Origin: Hymenobacter properus
GTDB taxonomy: Bacteria; Bacteroidota; Bacteroidia; Cytophagales; Hymenobacteraceae
Direction: 5' to 3'
Length of the DNA stretch: 64,000 bases
NCBI RefSeq assembly: GCF_015694735.1
Contig: NZ_JADQDP010000001.1
Coordinates: 1,302,001-1,366,000, forward strand
Shown here in pieces: positions 43,777-52,169 of the stretch (positions within the stretch are counted from its first letter, which is position 1; each line of letters opens with the position of its first letter). Made by a program: the position numbers and the translations under genes. The notes under the pieces are model-generated. The model was not told the DNA's origin, made no database searches, and worked only from the letters and a program-made list of their open reading frames with translations.

Positions 43777-46700
43777 TTATGGGCGCCCCAGCGTCACGCT
43801 CATTAGCCCAATTACCACATCATTAGCCAGGGCTTTCACGGTGAGGCTTTTGAGCTTTTTCTTCGGGTCGAGGGGTAGCTCCAGCACGGTGGCGGCACCG
43901 CCGTCAATAGCGCGGGTGCTGAAGCCTTTGATGCTGGTGTATTGGTTGAAGTCTTGGGTGATAAGGCCGGTTTTGAGGTGCACGCGCCAGGGCTTGGGTG
44001 CGCCAGTCTGGAAGGCGAAGCCGTCATCGAGCAGGTCTTGCTCGATGGGCCACCAGTTGTCGGGGTTGCGCAGGGGCAGCGTGGCGGTGGTGTTGTCGGT
44101 GTAGGTGACGATGACCTCACCATTCACCAGCTGGCTTTGCATGGGGTTGGTGCTGCCGGCCATGAGCAGCACCGCGCGGCGGGCGCGGCCCCGCAGCGGC
44201 ACAGTGGCCTGACGTGGGTAGTTGTCCCATTGCGACACAAAGAGAATATTCTTCACATTAGGTCCGGGTATGCGCCGCGGCGTCCCGGGCGTCCGCAACG
44301 GTACGCCACTAGGCAGCCGAATTTCATCTTTTTCCTCGGCCAGTTGGCGCAGGCCACTGTCGTCAATGCTGGCCTGCGTGAGCGGATAGCACCAGTTGCC
44401 GATGCCCTGCAAAGGCAGCGCCAGCGTGGCCGTATTGGCGCGCGGCGCGAGGTAGATTTGCTGAAAAATCTGCGTCACCCGGTCGTTGAAGGAAGCGCTG
44501 AGGTCGAGAGTTTCCCATTTCGTAGCTGCTGCCGCTGAAGCGGCGGGGCTACTTACCGCTACCATTTCCACTTTCAGTGGCTCCCACCAGTTCAGGTCGC
44601 CCTGCTTGAGCTGCACAAAGGCAGTGCGCTGGCCCGGTGCCCCGGCTGCCTGCGCCGTCAGCTTATTCCCGTCAATCCGGGCCTGACGCAGCACCTGCTG
44701 CGGGTCGAGCAACGCGCCGGGCCGGGCACGAGCTAAGGCAATAGCCAAGTTTGGCCCTGCTGTTGTCGGAGGCGCCGCCTCTAGCGCTTCGCCCCGCCAC
44801 TCAATCTCGACGCGGAAGCCCGCCGCCGGAGCGCTGCTGATTTCGATAAGCGGCCGCCCTACGGCGCCGGCCACGTTGCGCCAGGCGGCAGGCTGGCCGT
44901 TCACTTTCACCGCCGCCACGTGGTCGGCCAGGGCCGGGACTTGCAGCTCAACTGCGAGCTGCTTCGGCAGGCGCTGGGCGAGGGTATAAACCTCGCGCCG
45001 GTCCTGGCGGCGGTAGCGGAACGTCAGGTCTGGCACCTGCAAAGAGGCCGAATCCCAGGCCGCGGGCAGGCCGGGGCGCACCCGCAGCGTGTCGTGCAAA
45101 GCATCGGGCCGAATGCCGAACAGGCCCTCCACCAGCGAGCGGGCCGCCACGCCAATGGGGTCGGCAAAGTCGCGGTACAGCTCGCCGCGGTAGTTGTCGT
45201 AAAAGGAAATCTGCTGAAAATTGCCGGGGCTGCTGCCCAGGTACATGCTTTCGAGCACAGCACTTTTCCAGAGCAGAAAAGCGTCCTGAGCACGGCCGGC
45301 CTGCCAGTAAGCCAAGGAGGTGTGCAGGTTTTCGGCCAGCGCCACGTTGTTCAAAGACCAGTCGTAGGGCTGCCAGTTCGTGGTCGACAACAGGTAGTAG
45401 CCCGCATCGGGCAGGCCGGCGGCCCGCACCGGAATGTGCGGAATCCCGGCATCAACATACTCCGTGGCCTGGTAGGCTTCCAACAGGTTGGGCACTTCCG
45501 AATCGAGGGCGTGGTAAATGGTCCACAGCCCCGCGGCCGGGTGCAGGCTTTTGAGGCCCAGCGCGTCTTGGTATTCGGCGTACCAGCCCAGCTTGGGCAG
45601 CCACAGCCGACTTTGCAGCGCCAGCTGAATGCGGGCAGCCTCCTGGCGGTAGGGCGCGGCGTTTTCGCCCAGCAGGCGGGCCAGCTCGGCGGCCTGGCGG
45701 TTGGCGTAGTAGTTGTAGGCCGAGCTGTGGGTAACGGCTCCGCCGCTGTACTGCAGCGCATCGGAGGCCCAGATGGCGGCGTAGGCGTCGTAGAGGCCGT
45801 CGCCGTCGGGGTCGAAGTTGCGCTTTTCCCAGGCCAGGTGGCGCTGCAGCACCGGCCACAGCTCGCGGGCCAGGGCCAGGTCGCCGGTCCAGTTGAAGTG
45901 GCGCAGCAGCTCATCAATGAACACGAGGTTCATGTCGTAGTGGTGGGGCCGGAAGTCGCCGCCGGGGTTGCGGCTGATGTAGCCCTCGCTGAACACGGCG
46001 GTGCCCAGCTTCTCCAGCTGCCGGGCAAAGTGCAGGGCGGTGTCGGGCGTAACGGGGCCGCGGGGCGGGCTCGTCAGCTGCGACTTGGCGTAGGCCCGGA
46101 AGTGGGTGGCGGCGCGGTCGTGCCAACCCAGCGGGTCGGCCGCGTAGGGGCCGCGCCAGCCGTTGAGGCGCATGCGCCAGGCCACCGCGCCGTGCATGTA
46201 CGAGGGCGTTTCCCAAATGGCATCGGCCGCCACGGCCAGCGCCCCGCCCAAGGTGTTAAGGTAGGGGTCGGGCGTGCTCACGCTCACGCGTCCGGCCAGC
46301 GCGGCGCGGGCCGCCTCGGCCTGGGCAAAGGCAGCAGGCAGGCCCGCGTAGATGGGTAGCACGCCCGTTTCCGGCTTTTGCACCGCGAAGTAGAAATCCC
46401 GCCCCGCCACCACTTTCACCGCCCCGGTAGCCACCGGCGCAGCCGACGCCGACGATGCGAAAAGCTGCTGGGGCGTGTCTTGCTGCGCGGCATCGGCCAC
46501 ATGGGTTTCGGACGTGAGCGGCACCACGCCGGCCAGCGTTTGGGGCGGGGCGGGGATGGCACCGGCTTTGGCGGGCAGGCTGAAGCTGAGCGTGAAGCTG
46601 TTTTTTTGCAGCGTAAACGCATTGCCCTGGCAGTATTCAGGCTTCAAGTAGAAGCTCGATTCGGGGTCGGCGCCAATGTCGCCGTCGCGGCTGAACTTTC

Positions 46701-47193
46701 TGCCCGTGGCACCGCCAAAGGCCCACAGCAACCGCACCGAGTTGGCCGGCACGTTTTCAAAACGCACTTTCACCAGAATGCCTTCGGCCTCGGCCCGGGC
46801 AAGCACCTCCAGGTGCAATTTGCCAGGACCCAACAGCGGGTCGGTGATGTCATACAGCATCATACCGGGCCGGTAGCGGGCCACAATGTTATCGGCCTTA
46901 ATCAACCACTTGCTCTGGCCGCCCGCCAGCAGGCCAAACTTCAGGTTGCCACCCATGCCGGGCAGGTAGAGGGCAAATTCCGGCAAGTCGCCGGCCTCCA
47001 CCCGAAAAGCCGTGTTGGTGCCGTAGAGGGCGCGGGTGAAGCGGTGCGTGCCGTTGGTGATGACGAAATCCTGGCCCTCGGGACGGTAGCGCAGGGTGCG
47101 CGGCTGGTTGTGCCAAAGCGGCGCGGGCGTTTGGGAACGGGCGGTGAAAGCGAGGAACAAGAGCCACAGTACCGTCCAAACGCGACGCCTCAT
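43777..47193 (-). CDS. DUF4450 six-hairpin glycosidase-like protein
   Basis: 1138 residues from the ATG at 47193 (a start at 47223 is possible; the inner ATG gives the cleaner signal peptide MRRRVWTVLWLLFLAFTARSQ). The N-terminal ~200 residues carry blocks I associate with DUF4450: FVITNGTHRFTRALYGTN, DLPEFALYLPGMGGNLKFG and RYRPGMMLYDITDP. An (alpha/alpha)6 toroid follows, with MHGAVAWRMRLNGWRGPY, GDFRPHHYDMNLVFIDELLRHFNW, SSAYNYYANRQAAELARLLG and a C-terminal beta-sandwich. Catalytic residues are not established for this family. Close packing with the GH2 gene (36 bases) marks one operon; a role in removing a pectin side-chain sugar is inferred. Confidence 0.78.
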   Translation of the reverse strand: MRRRVWTVLWLLFLAFTARSQTPAPLWHNQPRTLRYRPEGQDFVITNGTHRFTRALYGTNTAFRVEAGDLPEFALYLPGMGGNLKFGLLAGGQSKWLIKADNIVARYRPGMMLYDITDPLLGPGKLHLEVLARAEAEGILVKVRFENVPANSVRLLWAFGGATGRKFSRDGDIGADPESSFYLKPEYCQGNAFTLQKNSFTLSFSLPAKAGAIPAPPQTLAGVVPLTSETHVADAAQQDTPQQLFASSASAAPVATGAVKVVAGRDFYFAVQKPETGVLPIYAGLPAAFAQAEAARAALAGRVSVSTPDPYLNTLGGALAVAADAIWETPSYMHGAVAWRMRLNGWRGPYAADPLGWHDRAATHFRAYAKSQLTSPPRGPVTPDTALHFARQLEKLGTAVFSEGYISRNPGGDFRPHHYDMNLVFIDELLRHFNWTGDLALARELWPVLQRHLAWEKRNFDPDGDGLYDAYAAIWASDALQYSGGAVTHSSAYNYYANRQAAELARLLGENAAPYRQEAARIQLALQSRLWLPKLGWYAEYQDALGLKSLHPAAGLWTIYHALDSEVPNLLEAYQATEYVDAGIPHIPVRAAGLPDAGYYLLSTTNWQPYDWSLNNVALAENLHTSLAYWQAGRAQDAFLLWKSAVLESMYLGSSPGNFQQISFYDNYRGELYRDFADPIGVAARSLVEGLFGIRPDALHDTLRVRPGLPAAWDSASLQVPDLTFRYRRQDRREVYTLAQRLPKQLAVELQVPALADHVAAVKVNGQPAAWRNVAGAVGRPLIEISSAPAAGFRVEIEWRGEALEAAPPTTAGPNLAIALARARPGALLDPQQVLRQARIDGNKLTAQAAGAPGQRTAFVQLKQGDLNWWEPLKVEMVAVSSPAASAAAATKWETLDLSASFNDRVTQIFQQIYLAPRANTATLALPLQGIGNWCYPLTQASIDDSGLRQLAEEKDEIRLPSGVPLRTPGTPRRIPGPNVKNILFVSQWDNYPRQATVPLRGRARRAVLLMAGSTNPMQSQLVNGEVIVTYTDNTTATLPLRNPDNWWPIEQDLLDDGFAFQTGAPKPWRVHLKTGLITQDFNQYTSIKGFSTRAIDGGAATVLELPLDPKKKLKSLTVKALANDVVIGLMSVTLGRP

Positions 47194-47229
47194 GTCGAGG
47201 CATTTAGAAATAGATTGCTGCATAAAAAT

Positions 47230-50200
47230 CTACGGCACCGATGCCCCCGTCGGCTTCTCGTACACTTCCACCTCCACCAGGCCTAGCGTGCCGGGTGGGC
47301 CGGCCTTGTCGGTGACGGCAGTGGCTTGGGGCGCCTCCAGCTCGGTGATGTTGAAGGCGTCCTTGGCCTGGGTTTGCCCGGTTAGCTCGATGCGAATCTT
47401 CTGGCCCGTGCGGGGCGGAAACACGGCGGTAAAGTAGCCCAGGCTGCGCTCGGTTTTGGCATTGAACACCTCCTGCCCTTCCACCAGTATGCGGATGGGG
47501 TAGCTGCTGTTGCGCCAGCCCGTCAGCTTCATCGCCACCTGGCTAACGGGGGCAGGCCGGGCCAGCGTGTACTCAATCCACGGCCCGGCCTGCTTGCGGT
47601 CCGACACCCATTCCGACAGCTCGTTGTCGTCGAAGCTGAAGGCCGCATTGGCCGCATTCGAGCTGGCCGTGACCGACTGAATGGGCACCGCCACGCGCGA
47701 CACCGTGAATGCCGGCCCGGCCGGCGTGGGCCCGCGCTGCAGGCGCACCGGCAAGCCGGCGCTCGGCAGCTGCGGGCTCAGGCCATTTTCTACTTGCACC
47801 GGCTGCGATTTCAGGCTGACTACGGCCGGTTTCAAGCCCTCCGAGGTGGCGGTTATCTTGATGCTGCCGGCCTGCGTGGTGCTCCGGATGAGCACCCGGT
47901 TCACGCCGCCTTCCACGGGCAGGCTTTTGCTTAGGATGTAGTTGCCGGGCCCTTGGGCCAGGCCGCCGCGCCACTCGGCGGGGCCGCTGAGGGTGAAGTT
48001 TATCAGGTTCAGGGCGGTGGGGCAGCGGCGGCCCTGGGCATCCACGGCTTCCACTTGCAGCAGGGCCAGGTCGGCGCCGTCGGCGTGCAGGCCGGTGGGG
48101 CTGGCCAGGTTGGTGAGGCGCAGGGCCACGGCGGGGCCGGCGGTCTGGTGCTCGGCTTCGCTCACTTTTTTGCCGGTAGCGTCGTAGCTCACGGCACGCA
48201 GGGTGCCGGGCTGCCAGGCCACGTTCGGGAAGGTGAACAGGAAGCGGTAGCGCTGCTGCCCGAAGCCCAGCGACTTGCCGTTGAGCAACAGCTCCACCTT
48301 TTCGCCATTCGACACCACGTCCACGTTTTTCACGGTGCCGGCCGGGTAGTTCCAGTGGCCGATGAGGTGGGTGCGGGCGCGCTCGGGTTCCACCCAGCCG
48401 TCCCACATCACCTGATGGGCGAAGTAGCCGTCCTTGGCAATGCGCAGGGCATCTACCTCGCCGCTGCGGCGGTAGTTTTCCTCGCCGCGGTAGTGGGTGT
48501 TGGTGTCGCTGAACACGATGTTGACGCCGCCTGAGCTTACGCGGGTGCCGGTGCCGGGCCGCTCGTGCCAGTAGTCGTACCAGCGCATCACGCCCTCGCG
48601 GGCAAACGAGTCCTGGTTGCGGTTGTAGTCCGAAGCATCGGCGCCCTTATAGAGCGGGCCGGCGCCGTCTTTGTGGAAGGGGGGGCTTAGCTCGTCCCAG
48701 TATTTGCGTAGGGCCTCGTCGCGCGAGTACTCCATGGCCCACAGCGGCTTGGTGGCGCTTTTGTTGATGTACAGCATCTCGCCGCCGTACTCGGCCTGCG
48801 GAATGTCGAGCATTTCGCGCGAGCCAATGGCCCGGCCGCCGTGCGGGTCGTACTGGTTCCGGATGTCCTTCAGCTCCTGCATGTGGGCGGCGCTGATGCT
48901 CTCGTTGCCGCCCTCGTAGAACAGGATGCTGGGGTTGTTGCGGTTGTAGATGATGGCGTCGCGCATCAGCTCCAAACGCTGGCCCCAGCGGCGGTCGTCC
49001 ACGTCTTTTTCGGCGTCGCCGGCGGGCATGGCTTGGGGCAGGCCCACCCGGTCGCAGCTTTCCACGTCCTGCTTCCAGGGCGTCACATGCATCCAGCGTA
49101 CTAGGTTGGCGTTGCCGGCCACCATCAGGCCGTTGCTGTAGTCCGACAGCCAGGCGGGCACGCCCAGGCCCACGGCGGGCCACTCGTTGCTGGTGCGTTG
49201 GGCGTAGCCGTGCACCATCATCGCCCGGTCATTCAGCTTGATGAGGCCGTTGGCAAACTCGGTTTTGCGGAAACCGGTGCGGGTGTTCACTTCGTCAACA
49301 ACCTTCTTATCAACGATGAGTCGGGTCGAAACCGTGTACAGATAGCCGTAGCCCCAGCTCCAGAAATGCAGCCCCGCTAGCGCTTGCCGAGCATTCACCG
49401 TTTTCACCTCGCCCGGCTGCAAAGCCGTTTCGCCGCCGCGGAAAGTACCCACAGTTTTGCCGTCGCCATCGGCCACGCTCACCTCATAGGTGAAGGTGCG
49501 GGCCGTCGGGAACTCATTTTTCACCTGCGACTCGGCCACCACCGTGGCCCGGCCGCTGGTCACGTCGAAGTCCTGCCCATACACATACACGCCCGTGGTG
49601 CCCAGCGCCGAAAACAGCGGCAGCGTCTGGTGCAGCGGGCTCATCACGTGCAAAAACACGTTTTTGGGAATGCCGCCGTAGTTGGCGTTGAAGTTGCGGT
49701 TGCTCCACTGAAACAGCTGGCCGCTGGCGCGCTCCTTGTAGTCCCAGTCGTTGTCGGTACGCACGGCCAGTACGTTGTCGGCCGGCGCGGGCTTTAAGTA
49801 CGGGGTCAGGTCGAAGCCCACGGCCATCACGCCGTTTTCGTGCAGGCCCAGGCGCTGGCCGTTCAACCAGAACTCGCCGGCCAGCCGCACGCCCTCAAAC
49901 TCCACAAATACCTTTTGGCCCGCCGCGCTGGCGGGCACCCGGAAATGCTTGCGGTACCAGGCTACGCCCGTGCTTAGGTCCTTGATGTCTTTGCGGAAAG
50001 CCTCGTCCTCGTTCCAGGCGTAGGGCAGCGTCACGCTTTTCCATTGCGCGTCGTCAAAGGCCGTGGCTTCGGCCCCGGGCTTCTCCCCTACCTGCACCTT
50101 CCAGCCGGGGTTGAAATTGAACTTGGTGCGGCCGGCCGGAGGCGGGGCCGCCAGGGCAGCATGGCTCAGCCCCCACAGCAGCAGCCAGACCCAACTGCGG

Positions 50201-50241
50201 CACCAGAAGTTGACCAGAGGACGGAAGCGAAGCGTGGGCAT
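47230..50241 (-). CDS. GH2-family glycoside hydrolase with C-terminal discoidin-like domain
   Basis: 1003 residues with signal peptide (WVWLLLWGLSHAALA). The GH2 sugar-binding domain shows WYRKHFRVP and EGVRLAGEFWLNGQRLGLHENG. An immunoglobulin-like domain follows, then the TIM barrel with the acid/base in LFYEGGNES (Glu447) and the nucleophile in LWAMEYSRDE (Glu504). A DUF4982-like beta domain (VDVVSNGEKVELLLNGKSLG) comes next. The last ~140 residues form an F5/8 type C-like carbohydrate-binding module (VTASSNAANAAFSFDDNELSEW). Expected activity is exo beta-galactosidase or beta-glucuronidase; which one is not decided by sequence. Periplasmic enzyme of the pectin locus. Confidence 0.9.
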   Translation of the reverse strand: MPTLRFRPLVNFWCRSWVWLLLWGLSHAALAAPPPAGRTKFNFNPGWKVQVGEKPGAEATAFDDAQWKSVTLPYAWNEDEAFRKDIKDLSTGVAWYRKHFRVPASAAGQKVFVEFEGVRLAGEFWLNGQRLGLHENGVMAVGFDLTPYLKPAPADNVLAVRTDNDWDYKERASGQLFQWSNRNFNANYGGIPKNVFLHVMSPLHQTLPLFSALGTTGVYVYGQDFDVTSGRATVVAESQVKNEFPTARTFTYEVSVADGDGKTVGTFRGGETALQPGEVKTVNARQALAGLHFWSWGYGYLYTVSTRLIVDKKVVDEVNTRTGFRKTEFANGLIKLNDRAMMVHGYAQRTSNEWPAVGLGVPAWLSDYSNGLMVAGNANLVRWMHVTPWKQDVESCDRVGLPQAMPAGDAEKDVDDRRWGQRLELMRDAIIYNRNNPSILFYEGGNESISAAHMQELKDIRNQYDPHGGRAIGSREMLDIPQAEYGGEMLYINKSATKPLWAMEYSRDEALRKYWDELSPPFHKDGAGPLYKGADASDYNRNQDSFAREGVMRWYDYWHERPGTGTRVSSGGVNIVFSDTNTHYRGEENYRRSGEVDALRIAKDGYFAHQVMWDGWVEPERARTHLIGHWNYPAGTVKNVDVVSNGEKVELLLNGKSLGFGQQRYRFLFTFPNVAWQPGTLRAVSYDATGKKVSEAEHQTAGPAVALRLTNLASPTGLHADGADLALLQVEAVDAQGRRCPTALNLINFTLSGPAEWRGGLAQGPGNYILSKSLPVEGGVNRVLIRSTTQAGSIKITATSEGLKPAVVSLKSQPVQVENGLSPQLPSAGLPVRLQRGPTPAGPAFTVSRVAVPIQSVTASSNAANAAFSFDDNELSEWVSDRKQAGPWIEYTLARPAPVSQVAMKLTGWRNSSYPIRILVEGQEVFNAKTERSLGYFTAVFPPRTGQKIRIELTGQTQAKDAFNITELEAPQATAVTDKAGPPGTLGLVEVEVYEKPTGASVP

Positions 50242-50340
50242 GGGTGGAAATGGGGACGTTCGGCAAATGAAGCCGTGGCTTGCAGGCGCACCGTCCTGTA
50301 CTGTGCGGTATCAACACTAGCCCGGGGTGCTAGCACGCAA

Positions 50341-50390
50341 CTGCGCCCGGCTCTGGCCTCGTGCGCAACGAGAGCCAAAACCGGGCGCAG
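50341..50390. terminator. Hairpin after the second SusD gene
   Basis: CTGCGCCCGGCTCTGGCCTC (50341-50360) pairs imperfectly with 50368-50390. It lies just past the SusD stop on the minus strand and may attenuate transcription between SusC/SusD and the enzyme genes. Confidence 0.6.
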
Positions 50391-50411
50391 GGCCTTTGTG
50401 GTACAAACGGG

Positions 50412-51998
50412 TTAGTAGCCGTCGTTCTGGGTGTAGGTGCCGGGGGCCGAGCCGAGCTCTACCTGCGGCACAGGCAGCAACAGCAGGTCCTTGGTGATGG
50501 GCCGCACGATTTTGTAATCACGCGGAGCGCCGCTGGGCAGCGTCGTGGGGTCTTCGCGGTTGGCCCAGGCGTTCATCGTGGTCAGGGCCAGGCCCGAGCG
50601 CATGAGGTCGTTCCAGCGCAGGTTTTCGCCGGCAAACTCGCGGCGGCGTTCCTCCATCAGGCCGGGCAGGTCGATGGTGGTGAAGGCAGGCTGGCCGGCG
50701 CGGGTGCGAATGGGCGTGAGGCGGGCGGCCGCCGTGGCGGGCGAGCCGCCAATGCCGCGCACTTCGCATTCGGCCTTCATCATCAGGATGTCGGTGTAGC
50801 GTAGCACAATGTAGTTGGTGGCCCAGTCGGTGCGGCTGGTGCCTTTGCCAGCTACGTTCACGTACTTCTTGTAGAAGGGGCGCGTGTCGGTGGTGCCGGC
50901 GTTCGTGTAGCCCTGCTGAATGGTGGCGGCGCGGCGCGTGTCGGTGGCGGCGTACGACACGTTGTTCAGGTCGTTGGATACAGGCTTGATTTCCACCGAG
51001 CCGGCCGAGAACGGCAGGGCCAGGTTGCCGTTGGTGGCGAGGCCCTGGTAATAGGCATCGGGCACCACCACGTTCATAAACGACGAGCCCAGCGTGCCCA
51101 GGCCGTTGGAGATGTACTGAATGTCGAACAGTACCTCAGAGTTGTTTTCGTTGGTAGGCGAGAAGATGTTGGCGTAGTTGGTTTGCAGCGAATATGCGGC
51201 CGACTGCGGCGTGCCCGTGCGGTTGATGATTTCATCGAGCAGCACATTGGCCTTGTCGTACTCGTTGCTGTTCAGGCCCGGGCCTTTGATGCCGTAGTCG
51301 GGGCCCGACTTGGTGAGGTACATCAGGGCCAGCATGCCCTTGGCTGCGCCGTTCGTGACGCGCCCCACGCCCGAGGTAGCGCCCACGCCGGTGCCGGTGT
51401 AGGAGGCGGGCAGGTTGGCGATGGCCGTGCGCAGGTCCGATTCAATCAGCGCGTACACCTCCGACACTTCATTGCGGCCTTTCTTGGCCACTTCCTGCGG
51501 AATGAGCGGCTTGTCAATCACGGGCACCCGGCCAAACTTGCGCACCAAATCGAGGTACATGAAGGCCCGGATGAACTTGGCCTCGCCCTCGTAGCGGGCC
51601 CGCAGCGAGCCGGCCGCGGCGCCGTTCTTGTCCAGCTGGTCGAGCATGGTATTGGCCCGGAAGATGGTGGAGTAGTCCGACGCCCAGGCGTCGGCCACGT
51701 AGGGGTTCACCACCAGCAGCGCGGCCGAGAAGTTGTTAACCGGGTCCCAGTCGCGCGAGCCGATGGAGCTCACGGCAAACATGTTATCGGACCGCAGCTC
51801 CGAGAGGATGACCTCCCGGTCGGGGAAGCCGCGCAGCGAGCTGTACACCGACGTCATGGCCTGGTCGAAGTCGGCGGCGGTTTTGTAGAAGTCCGGCACC
51901 GAGCCGTTCGAAATCGGGGTTTGGTCCAGGTCCTTTTCGCAGCCGCCCAGTGACACCAGCGCGCAAGCCAGGGATAAGCTGAGGAATATCTTTTTCAT
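50412..51998 (-). CDS. SusD/RagB-family outer-membrane lipoprotein (pectin locus)
   Basis: 528 residues from the ATG at 51998; the frame upstream is repeat-derived. The lipobox LGGC gives Cys20. SusD signatures are RYEGEAKFIRAFMYLDLVRKFGRVPVI, the TPR-like helices, and the C-terminal LMEERRREFAGENLRWNDLMR. It partners the SusC protein encoded upstream on the same strand. Its ligand is probably a pectic oligosaccharide, judged from the GH28, GH2 and acetylesterase genes around it. Confidence 0.95.
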   Translation of the reverse strand: MKKIFLSLSLACALVSLGGCEKDLDQTPISNGSVPDFYKTAADFDQAMTSVYSSLRGFPDREVILSELRSDNMFAVSSIGSRDWDPVNNFSAALLVVNPYVADAWASDYSTIFRANTMLDQLDKNGAAAGSLRARYEGEAKFIRAFMYLDLVRKFGRVPVIDKPLIPQEVAKKGRNEVSEVYALIESDLRTAIANLPASYTGTGVGATSGVGRVTNGAAKGMLALMYLTKSGPDYGIKGPGLNSNEYDKANVLLDEIINRTGTPQSAAYSLQTNYANIFSPTNENNSEVLFDIQYISNGLGTLGSSFMNVVVPDAYYQGLATNGNLALPFSAGSVEIKPVSNDLNNVSYAATDTRRAATIQQGYTNAGTTDTRPFYKKYVNVAGKGTSRTDWATNYIVLRYTDILMMKAECEVRGIGGSPATAAARLTPIRTRAGQPAFTTIDLPGLMEERRREFAGENLRWNDLMRSGLALTTMNAWANREDPTTLPSGAPRDYKIVRPITKDLLLLPVPQVELGSAPGTYTQNDGY

Positions 51999-52037
51999 GG
52001 GAATTTTCGGGGGAAGAGAGTCAATTGAGACAACTCT

Positions 52038-52140
52038 GAACGTCATACTGAGCGCAGCCGAAGCATCTCGCTCGCTTCGTTGCCATGGCATTGATTACTG
52101 CTGCACGCGAGATGCTTCGGCTGCGCTCAGCATGACGTTC
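52038..52140. repeat. Hairpin repeat family A, copy 5
   Basis: Arms 52038-52071 and 52107-52140 match at 33 of 34 positions (GAACGTCATACTGAGCGCAG... with an extra C in GCAGCCGAAGC). The spacer is 35 bases. It separates SusC and SusD and creates a false extension of the SusD frame to 52091. Confidence 0.93.
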
Positions 52141-52169
52141 AATGGTTTCTAACTCGACCGTTCGGCTAA

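Noticed and set aside
44920..46359. 479-codon plus-strand open frame opposite the DUF4450 gene
   Set aside because: Gln/Gly/Val-rich shadow without domains; the minus-strand frame carries the signal peptide and conserved blocks.
7425..52140. Hairpin copies as a CRISPR array
   Set aside because: The copies are kilobases apart, each is a long self-complementary unit, there are no regular spacers and no cas genes.
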